From Dermacentor variabilis (Eukaryota > Arthropoda > Arachnida > Ixodida > Ixodidae): DNA of 64,000 nucleotides. Where the stretch lies: positions 155,274,051 to 155,338,050 of the forward strand of contig NC_134574.1 in assembly GCF_050947875.1 (NCBI RefSeq), read 5' to 3'. Positions 1 through 9,300 of this stretch are shown in pieces. Within the stretch, counting starts at the first letter, position 1. Each line of letters opens with the position of its first letter. The notes under the pieces were generated by a model. The model had not been told where the DNA came from and did not search any database. It was given only the letters and a program-made list of their open reading frames with translations. The position numbers were made by a program, and so were the translations under genes.

Positions 1-1101
1 CTTCTAGAGGAACTCTGTTTCCAGCTTACTTCGATGTATCTTAAGATAGTTCGATACATTCGCAAATTTCGTGTTATAGATGTATACAATGTGTAGATAG
101 CAGCAGACGCGTATGCACAAATGTTTGCTTGGAACCAACCTTGTTCCATTTGAATGAAATGTCAATATCTCAGTTTTTTGTCTTTCTTGCTCAAAGTATA
201 TTTTCATTTCGAAACAATATATTGGGGTTGCTTTAGCTGCTTAGCATGAAAGCTCTTTATACACTATGCTGTATGCGGATTTTGCTGATCGCTTGTGCTC
301 TGCTTGCCGTCCAGCTAGCGGGTCGCCATCTAAATACAAGAAGGTCAATAAAAAGCATCACGATGGCGCAAATACAGCTGTGGAGTTATACATTGTCCGC
401 AAACGTACGTATTACCGTTTACGCATGTAACGTAGTCCTAAAAAAATGCGTTTGGTGCTTGCGAGCAAGAATCACGTACGCAAAGTAGCCGCCTTATGCA
501 CAAGTCTCCCGGAAGTAGCGCCATCCACGCTTTGGTTCACAACAGTCAAACATGCGTCCACAAAATCCTTCAAATCACTAATGTGTGAAAGCCACTAGAG
601 GCAGGGAACCACATTCTTCCATTCTTTGGACTCCGTAACGATCGAAGCACCACGCAATTAAGAGAAACTTCGATAACAACACCATATAGCGGCCTCAGAA
701 TTCGCGCGAAAGACTCCGCACGCATTGGCGTACGCAGTACAGCACGGTGGCTACGAGCAAGCGTCATGCCACCGACGCAACTAAAGAAACAAAAGGTCTG
801 CAGCGCGCTTGTTTTCTAGCGAAGCTTGTGTTGACTCACAAGCGGCGTTGTCGTGGTCACGCAAAAAAAAAAAACTTGCTTCCAGAGCAGAGCAGCTGCG
901 GGAAAGGGTGGTTTGATAAGTTGACAGCTGCGTTGGAGCGTCAGCAATTAGCAACGATTCCAGCTGCATAGGCGCGCGCTCGCGCCACGCGCGCAGCCAA
1001 TCAGCCGTTTCGCTTCCGCCAGGGAGGGAAAGGGCAGGAAAGGGATTCGCGCGGGCTTAGTTTCGGTTCAATTCAGTCTCAGAAAATGGATGGGACAGCC
1101 A

Positions 1102-1169
1102 ATGGCCTCCGAGATCACCCCTGCGCCTCCGAGATCAACCCTGCGCATGGGGGTGATCTCGGAGGCCAT
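1102..1169. repeat. Hairpin built on GGCCTCCGAGATCA
   Basis: The left arm ATGGCCTCCGAGATCACCCC pairs with a right arm ending in GATCTCGGAGGCCAT, with a 2-nt bulge. A second direct copy of GCCTCCGAGATCA lies in the loop. Related words (ATCTCAGAGGCC) recur near 27850 and 36830, so this looks like a dispersed repeat. Confidence 0.55.
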
Positions 1170-1584
1170 GGGACGGCCACGCGTTGTGCGTCCCCCCGCG
1201 GTAATGTTACGGCTTTAAGAAGAAACCAGCCTCCTCATAAACGTTACCTTCAGCATCGTTGATGTTGTTATCACAGTTTTCCTTTTCAAAAATTTTTACA
1301 CCACGGGGTGCGAAACTGGCCCAAAATCACACGCCTCCATCGAATGCTGCGGCTTGTCCGTGGGAGCCGAGGGGAAACAATGTGCCGCGTGCAGCGCGTT
1401 CAGCCAGCGGGCGAGGAGAATCAAGGAGGAGAATATCGCTATCTTTAAATTAACAAGGGGCTTTGAACCACATAAAACTAGCGGCATCTGTCAGGTGCCA
1501 TTTTACTCACCGACGGCAGTAAAGGGCCGAGATGCATAGTTTCCTACAATTATTGTATGAAGCTCTATGCGGTGATGTATAGAG

Positions 1585-1617
1585 TTACTGTATATGCTAC
1601 CAAAGCATATACAGTAA
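1585..1617. repeat. Micro-palindrome, copy 1
   Basis: TTACTGTATATGCT and AGCATATACAGTAA form a perfect 14-bp inverted repeat around a 5-nt loop. Related copies lie at 14426-14456 and 41272-41312. Confidence 0.6.
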
Positions 1618-1659
1618 TACTAGTGATGTATGCAACGACACTACTACCTCCCCTGCCCC

Positions 1660-1786
1660 CCTACTTCCGAGGCGATTTTCTCTTAAACCGAGTCTTTTCT
1701 TGGTACAAAAGAGGTGATGTGAGGTTTCTGCAATGTTTACAGTCCACATTCACCTAACATTTGCCTTTAGTGTCCCTTCAAGTGGA
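1660..1786. mobile_element. Right-end fragment of a MITE
   Basis: The end TTTGCCTTTAGTGTCCCTTC matches the right terminus of the complete MITE at 16893-17767, and the subterminal AGGTTTCTG.AATG is shared. I did not find a matching left terminus, so this is probably a truncated copy. Confidence 0.5.
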
Positions 1787-2657
1787 ACTGCCATCATTAA
1801 AAGCTTTTGAAGCGAAGAACAGTGGGTGTATGTGGCATTAGCAGCTGTGTCATGGGACTGAAGTGCATTCTCCAAGCCAAGTGTCCCGTCAGGCAGACAG
1901 TTATTCGTTCTGATGCAAAATGCGGCACAGAACACAAATACTGGTTACATGCTTTTTACAAAAACCAATTGACTCAGAACTGCGTTTGAAGAATGTAAAC
2001 AGTTCCCTGTACGTAATTGAAAAAAAAACGATTGCACGCATTGTGCATCTCTTAACCCAGTATTTTTCCAGGTAGCTTCGCTTAACCTACCCTAGATTCC
2101 TATGAGTGTGATGAATCTGCCGTTTTTCTCTCTTTCTCGGGACAATTGTAAGCATGTGAACTACCGATATTGTAGGGGGTAAACATGAAAACAGAAATTT
2201 GCTGCTTGATGTTGGCTGAACACCATACGCAATATAAGTGCTTCGCCATTGTAATAGTTAAGGTAATTCTTAATTCTAGAGTAAAAATCTGCGATTGCTC
2301 CTGTTCTCACGGGTATCCTTTCAGTTGAAGTATGAAATCTGCAAGAACTGCACTCGGTGAAGAAAAGCTTGTTTTGAACGATTCATCTACATTTCAAGCC
2401 AAGTTGGCCCCAAGTACTACTGCGATTGCAATGACGCGACAATTCTGATGGCCCATAAAATAGCTTCTTGGGAGCTCGGTGCTATGAAAGGGGTGAGCGA
2501 ATATTCAAAAATTTAGAATAACAAATCAAATATTCGATTTGATTTTTGAATAGCCATTATTCATAAATACGGATAGTTCTAGAATATTTTCGAATCATTA
2601 ACTGCGCTTTATTTAAACATCAACTTGGAGCAAAAGTACAATAAATGTTATCTCTGT

Positions 2658-2661
2658 GGCC
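2658..2661. other. Target-site duplication GGCC (left)
   Basis: The four bases before the left LTR equal the four bases after the right LTR (5217-5220). A 4-bp duplication is usual for LTR element integrases. Confidence 0.6.
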
Positions 2662-3237
2662 TGTGGGGTCTCTCACACCCGTACTCTTGGGACAAAGGAA
2701 CAACACACTAGTGCAAACAATCACAAGGGCATTTATTGCACCTTTCATAAATCAGTGCCTGCTAGCCGAGTTGCTATCCACAAAACATGCCGATGGGCGC
2801 GCGACAAATCTAGAAGTCTGACTCACCGCGACCGGAAGCGAGCGAATATGTTCGCCCCATGCTGGATCCCAACGCCTGGTCGTTCGCGCGTACAGTCACG
2901 CGAATCGTGGCGCGTTCGAAGGCGGCCACGCGAGGCGGTCTCGCAGAAGCAAGGGTCGCCGCGCGCACGCGCGGGACGTCCCCGCCGCGCGCCGACCCGC
3001 CGGGGAAGAGGGTCGCTGCACGTGCGGCACGACCGTCCCACTTGCCGTGTCGACCCCAACCGCCCGAGCGCCTTGTCTCCCGACGCCCGAGTAACCCCGC
3101 AGCGGCGCGACGCTCGCGCCATCTCTCGCACCGCGCTTGTACCGCTCCAACCGCCGCGGGCGAAGCCGCCCTGCAGGAGACGAGCCATGCGGGAAAACTA
3201 GATCTCAGGGGAGGCGTGAGAGTCACGCATCCCCACA
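2662..3237 (-). repeat. Left LTR (3' LTR of the element)
   Basis: It is a direct copy of 4641-5216 with the same 576-bp length and TG...CA ends. It differs by scattered single bases, for example CCAACGCCTGG against CCAAGGCCTGG. Confidence 0.85.
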
Positions 3238-3250
3238 TCCCCCCAACCTT
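3238..3250 (-). other. Polypurine tract
   Basis: Read on the minus strand the sequence is AAGGTTGGGGGGA, ending directly at the LTR. This is the expected position of the primer for plus-strand DNA synthesis. Confidence 0.6.
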
Positions 3251-4620
3251 AAATCACTACATATTCCGGCGAAACATTTCACACAGTCTAACATCAACAC
3301 GTGCTCCGTGAACAAGGTGGTACATGCAACAGTGGCGGCGCCGGGGAAATGTCCACACGCCGTCCATAGCATGCAAGCCGACATTGTCCTTGGGTGCACC
3401 GCTGGCGTCCGCCGGTCACAGCGGCAGCTTTGCAGACTCGACGGCACGATGCCAGGCCAGGACTCCGGAGACGACGACGCAGTAGTCGGTACGAACAAGC
3501 GTCGCTCGCGCCGACGCGCCCTGCTGGGAAGAGCCGCCGTAGCTGGCGGTGACCGCCGGCTCTTTTGTCGGCCACCGAGGGTTGTGAGCTGGATGCAGGA
3601 GGCCGCCGAAGTCGCCGCGCCGAACTGTCCACAGCATCACCATCGCCCGGGGTGGCTCGGTCGTAGTCCGGGGCAGCAGCGCAGACGATGTGCAGGTGAC
3701 AGCAAACCAGGGGTGACTCCAATCACGCTGCGTAAACTCAACACACTCGGCAAACACTAAAGTAGTGCAAGGGAGAGGAATTATGCATGCGCATCGCCCA
3801 CGTGGTACGATGTTCAACTCGGCTAGCAAAAGATCGGGCAGCTACTCAGATGCTAAGTTCACGTGAACGAAGCTCGCTTTCTTGAGTCGAACGAGTAATT
3901 TCAATTCGTGCGAGGCTAAATATAATGAGGGAAGCGAATTGCAACACCTCAACGCCACGGTCCACCAGGTTGTGTCCCTCCACGTGCGACAGGCAGCTTC
4001 GTAAAGCCTTAGGCCTAAATCGTCGCTACCCTGACAACAACCGGCATCCAAAAACAACACCCAAAATGAGCGCAAAACAGGCAGCCGCGAGGAGACGTTA
4101 GCTCTGTGAGGTGGTCCTACTCCGCTCGGTGCACGCAGCATCCGAGTTGACGGCGCCCACCGTCCCAGACGGTGTCGGAGCGCCCGGTGCCAGGCCGCAA
4201 TACCAGTCAGCCCGTAGTGGCACCCGTGGCCCGCGGCCACCCGGCTCCCAGAGCCGCGACTTCATCAGAGTCAAAGAGATAGAAGAAGCTATTTACATAA
4301 GAAATTCGGACCACCCACGAGGCTTCCGTACTCACTCGCTTCAGGCTTGCCAATGCTCCGCGGGCGCTGAGCCTCGCTCTTCCAGGATGCAGACCACGTG
4401 GCTCTCGTACTGACGAATTTCATAAAAAAAAAAAAAAAAACACTTGCGGAAAGGCTTAGCATGTTGACATGTTCAAACACACTACAGCCACCATCACCTC
4501 GCTCAAGAAAGCACGCCGCCGACGCTAGCGATCAAAATTCACGCTAGGCCTACGCTTCGGTTCAAACAAAGGTCTCGAACGAAGCAGAACTGTTAAAACT
4601 ATCGTCCGATGCCCCAAGAG
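3251..4620 (-). other. Internal region of the non-autonomous LTR element
   Basis: About 1.4 kb with no recognisable protein domain on either strand. Frames of 91-142 codons occur on both strands but none has zinc-knuckle, protease or polymerase residues. An A17 run lies near 4424-4440. Confidence 0.5.
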
Positions 4621-4638
4621 GTCCACGTTGGGCAGCCA
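4621..4638 (-). other. Primer binding site, tRNA-Lys-like
   Basis: On the minus strand the site reads TGGCTGCCCAACGTGGAC and starts two bases inside the LTR. It resembles the retroviral Lys1,2 primer site TGGCGCCCAACGTGGGGC with one inserted T and differences at the end. The match is by eye. Confidence 0.6.
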
Positions 4639-4640
4639 GA

Positions 4641-5216
4641 TGTGGGGTCTCTCACACCCGTACTCTTGGGACAAAGGAACAACACACTAGTGCAAACAAT
4701 CACAAGGGCATTTATTGCACCTTTCATAAATCAGTGCCTGCTAGCCGAGTTGCTATCCACAAAACATGCCGATGGGCGCGCGACAAATCTAGAAGTCTGA
4801 CTCACCGCGACCGGAAGCGAGCGAATATGTTCGCCCCATGCTGGATCCCAAGGCCTGGTCGTTCGCGCGTACAGTCACGCGAATCGTGGCGCGTTCGAAG
4901 GCGGCCACGCGAGGCGGTCTCGCAGAAGCAAGGGTCGCCGCGCGCGCGCGCGGGACGTCCCCACCGCGCGCCGACCCGCCGGGGAAGAGGGTCGCTGCAC
5001 GTGCGGCACGACCGTCCCGCTTGCCGTGTCGACCCCAACCGCCCGAGCACCTTGTCTCCCGACACCCGAGTAACCCCGCAGCGGCGCGACGCTCGCGCCA
5101 TCTCTCGCACCGCGCTTGTACCGCTCCAACCGCCGCGGGCGAAGCCGCCCTGCAGGAGACGAGCCATGCGGGAAAACTAGATCTCAGGGGAGGCGTGAGA
5201 GTCGCGCATCCCCACA
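4641..5216 (-). repeat. Right LTR (5' LTR of the element)
   Basis: The 576-bp partner of 2662-3237, with TG...CA ends. It is followed by GGCC (5217-5220), the second copy of the target duplication. Confidence 0.85.
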
Positions 5217-6272
5217 GGCCAAGTAGGCATAAAACATGAATAGTGGAGCAGGCTATACGTACCTTGGGCAGTCAAAACTGACTGTCTAAGCTGCAATCAT
5301 TCACGCTCTCCAACGGGTCTTGTGTAGGTGAAAAAACTACGTGTGCTCCTAATGCTGAACTTTGTGCTTTTAATAAGCAAAGCTTTATGATAAGCAATGC
5401 AGTGACTGAAAACAAACATTATTAATACTAAGACATCAAGATTGTTTTATAATGGGAGAAACAGCTGTTCATTAATCAAAAACTATTAAAGAAGTACAAT
5501 TCACTTCTGGCACAATTTTATTCGTATTCAATCCAATACAAGAAATGCTTGAAATGACCATAACTTCTGCTCAAGAGAGCTGTCTGACCTGCCTACTGCC
5601 ATGATTTTCACAGGGTCTAAAGGTAAATGTATAACCAGACACAAGAAGTTGCACGTCCAATCTCACTGCTAAAGAACAAATACCTTAAAAACATTTTTAG
5701 TGTGATCATAACTTGAAATAACGCAGAAGTGATTGTCAGTCTGATAGTGCCTTTCAAAGATGTCTCTTCTCATTTCTGAATGAAATTGAGGGAGTACTGA
5801 TTCATGTGTTGCCATTGTCTTCAATTAGCACTTCCATTAACTTTCTTGACAGTTGGTCTTCGCTACAAGATTGGTCTGGTAGCACAGAACACTGCTGCAA
5901 CACTGCAGCAGTGTTGCCTTTCAACGTTGCCACAACATCGGCAATGTCCTCCGTGTCTTGCATTCTAGCAACATCAGTATGCAATGTTTTAATAACACTA
6001 CACTAATGTTTTAGCAACATAGCATATATGTTTTAGCGATGTTAGCTTAACATTTTTAGACCATTATTTTATCAGCTTTGCAATGTTAGGGAAGCATCTG
6101 CACGTGCACTGCATCCCATACACTGCTGGCCCACACTTTGAATCCTGAAGTATTCCCGCATTTACTGCGCGTTATATAGTATGCCATTTCACTAAACAAG
6201 ACCAAGGAAAGAATGTCGACCTGTAATCATATACACCACCAATTTCACAACTACTTGCATGGAAAAAGTCAC
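5217..6272. other. Gene-free interval
   Basis: AT-rich sequence between the LTR element and the end of the DUF4806 gene. The open frames are under 70 codons and I recognise nothing in them. Confidence 0.5.
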
Positions 6273-6278
6273 TTTATT
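6273..6278 (-). terminator. Poly(A) signal AATAAA of the DUF4806 gene
   Basis: TTTATT on the plus strand reads AATAAA on the minus strand, about 37 bases after the proposed stop codon at 6315-6317. Confidence 0.5.
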
Positions 6279-6314
6279 GTTCCTGAAACTTTTGCTCCAG
6301 AATCGATGGGTTCT

Positions 6315-6363
6315 CTATGCTACTCGTGCCGGCACAGCTGGCATCCTCTGGTGCATTCCAATG
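6315..6363 (-). CDS. DUF4806 gene, proposed last exon
   Basis: The acceptor GCTTTTCAG is followed by 16 codons ending in TAG, in the phase left by the previous exon. AATAAA follows shortly. A second frame through the same exon is also open (it ends at a TAA) but would need a further exon upstream, so this exon is the weakest in the model. Confidence 0.45.
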
Positions 6364-9300
6364 CTGAAAAGCAAAAGACAATACAAAATGCTACACATAT
6401 CAAGCTTAACATGAAACTTTTTACAGCTCACAGCTCATATATTTACAAGAATGCAGAGCATAACTGATGTAATGCACAGGAAACTAACAGCATAAATGAT
6501 CAACACAAGCAAAGTGCCGATACGAAAATTGCCTCTGCCACTTTTTTTAGGTGGCTGTTGAACAGTCAAAATTTGAACATTTTCTTTTCTTTTTCTTCAA
6601 AATATGCATCAAGCACAGACAGCCATCAGTGTGAAAAACGAGACTTGTAATGACACTGAAAGAATATATTGCAGCCATGTGGTACTGCAAACTCTGAAGG
6701 CTGCCGAATTGGTCCTGAACACAAGGGGATATGCGCTCCCCTCTTGTCCATTAAGTGGTCAATGGACTTGGCTTCCTCAAACATGGCCGTAGTGTCTGTA
6801 CATAGGATTGGCAGGTTTGGCTACTTTGTGCCAAATTGGCTACTTCCGAAGGCTCGTGGAGAAAAACTCTTGGGTTGGCTACATGGATTCTTTCTGGCTA
6901 CTTCTAAAATAAAAATTTTCCTATTATAACTTTTTCCTATTATAACGGTGCTTACATGCACAAAAGCTGCCTGTTTTGATTTTGTTGACATTAATTGATG
7001 TCAACAAAAAGTGGCTAGCATTATGTATCTCAGGTGAACGATGGGCGGTCGCTGTACCTGCCGATGTAAACAAATGCACCAGTCAGTGCTTTGGACTGTC
7101 GGCGGCGTTCTTGCGGGATACAAATGCGGAAAGTCGCACACGACAACTTACAGTGAGCTTGCGAAGCGCCTCCCTGAGAAGGGGCAAAACACCTAAAATA
7201 GCAAGCAGCACATATAAAATCAGTGGTTAGGGCTACCCGTGGTGTTACATCGCAGCACAATATGTAGCGCATGGGCACTGGCTGTCGTGGTGGCAGTCGA
7301 ATGTGAAAGGCGATTTGTGGCTATTGAATTCGTCAGAATCACAACTGTCAATATTTGACAGATCCAAAGAGCTGGTTCACCTGACATTGTCACCCGAAGG
7401 TCCGGCACGGTCACGAATCAGCAGTCTCTGCTCTTCGCTGGTTTCGTCCGCCCAGCGGGCGAAACTGTCATGCCTTGGGCGCCTTCACCACCAGGGACAC
7501 TTGTGACGTCACACGAAGAGGTTCGCTAGGCTGTTTGGCCAGGTTTTAGTCTCACTTTTGCGTTTTTTCTTATTTAAAATTATTTCCGAACTTGCGGAAC
7601 AATTCTACTATCAGACATGCAACAAGGAGGTCTCGGGAACCTAAATGTTCCATTACCTTGACATGGTCAAAAAATTGCTGGAGTTGCACCATAAGTGATT
7701 GGCTATGGCGGCAGTCTGGTGACCTTTCTGGCGACTTTTTTAAGCACCTGCAAGAATTGGCTACTTTTTTGGCTACATTTCGCGATTTCCTGGCTACTAT
7801 TCACTTTTCGGACCTTGCAACCCTGCCTGTACACTCGCCACGATGGCTATGGCTCTCCGCAGCTAAGCAGGAGGTCACGAGTTTGATTTCCAGTTGCAGT
7901 GCCCACATTTCAATGGGGACGAAAAGCAAAAACACTTAGATTTAGGTGCAAAGAACCTCGGGTGGTCAAAATTAACTTCAAGTCTGCCATTACGACGTGC
8001 TTCAATCAGGTTGTGGTTTTTATACGTAAAACCGAAATATATTGTGTTTCTTTTGCTGTGTGTTGTGGGCTCAGGGCTGTGGCTGTCCCCACAGTGTGTA
8101 CGCTTCAATGGTATCTGGTACCACGAGACCATCACAGGAGGTTTCGTTGATGTGTTAACTGTCATTTTTTCACATCTGAAGCAATGCTGCTCATGGCGTG
8201 CGTTTTGAACTGGTTACAATAAAAGGCAGTGCAATTATATATTTTTTTAATCTTAGGGAAGTATCAGCATCAATACTAGGTCACTAGCTATGAAGTAAAG
8301 GAATAAAAACAAGACGCATTCTTCTGTCAGTGCTCCTTCAATTCTGAACAGAAACGCCGACGCTCTTGCGTCTGGCACACGCATGAACCATTACGAGCTG
8401 AAATGCAACATGCCCGAGGCACCTACAGCTTGGGCAGCACTTTCAGAGTATAGACAGATCATTCGAGAAAAAAATTCTGTACCTTCTCTGAAACCTTGAA
8501 GGAGCGTAATGCAGCCAGTCAGCAGCATATGACCTCAGCATCATGTCGGTGGCATCAGGGAAGTTCTTCTTCACTGCCTCTGAAAAGTGTAAATACAATA
8601 CCATGGAACCTGATTTACGTTTTACATTCACAGATGTTTAAAATATTTTACAATCTATTTAAATCCCAAATTTTTCATTACAATGCCCATGTTTCGTGTT
8701 CATACATGTGCAAAGATGTTGCAAAGTTTTGAGGCTGGACGTGAGGTGTCTTACTTAGCTAACATGACCTGTTACATGGGAGAAAAAAAGAATTCAGTTT
8801 TTTTTTGTTCCGCAGCAACATCAGAAACAGCTTGGAATGGCTGCCACATAGTTATTAGATGTTTTGAGGTTCGTACTGTGACCGGAGATGGTGCATGCGC
8901 GTCAACATAATTGAGCAACACATACAATGCCCTGTTACAGTGGCCCGCCTCCACTCTTATATTTACAGTATTCTAAAGAAGTGAAGCTGGCTTCAGGAAA
9001 CCGGTCACTGCGCACCTTTGTCTCTGTCGCAGTTCTCTATGCAAGTCTTGATATAAAGTGAACTGAAATAGGCCTACAAATAGTGGCTTGTATTTAAATC
9101 TGACTTCGGCTAGTTACCTTGTGCTTAATGGCAATTATGGTGCGGCTGTGCAGCATGATGTGCATTTTTCTGTCTTTTATTTTTATTTAATTTTTTTTCA
9201 GTCAGCTGGGCCAGTCTTTTGGGAAATTTATGGCTGCTTATGCACAATCGGAACGATTGGTTGGAATTCGGGAGTGTCCCGGACAGATAGGGAGAGTTGG

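Larger units (their letters stand above)
1..2661. other. Gene-free left flank with repeat fragments
   Basis: No exon with family residues or paired splice sites is visible here, and the open frames are all under about 80 codons. The stretch holds a short hairpin at 1102-1169, a micro-palindrome at 1585-1617, and the right end of a MITE at about 1660-1786. The part from about 2500 is AT-rich and borders the LTR element. Confidence 0.5.
2662..5216 (-). mobile_element. Non-autonomous LTR retrotransposon (LARD/TRIM-like)
   Basis: Two 576-bp direct repeats, each starting TGTGGGG and ending CCCCACA, enclose 1403 bp of internal sequence. A primer-binding-site-like stretch next to the right LTR and a purine-rich tract next to the left LTR place the element on the minus strand. 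The internal part has no long open frame and nothing like gag, integrase or reverse transcriptase, so the element must have depended on proteins supplied in trans. By eye the LTRs differ at fewer than about ten positions, so the insertion is fairly recent. The open frames inside the LTRs (up to 181 codons) are GC-rich shadows with no family features. Confidence 0.85.

Noticed and set aside
2656..3201. 181-codon frame on the plus strand, with similar frames in both LTRs
   Set aside because: It lies in an LTR, its relatives occur on both strands, and the sequence is arginine/alanine-rich as expected from GC-rich noncoding DNA.
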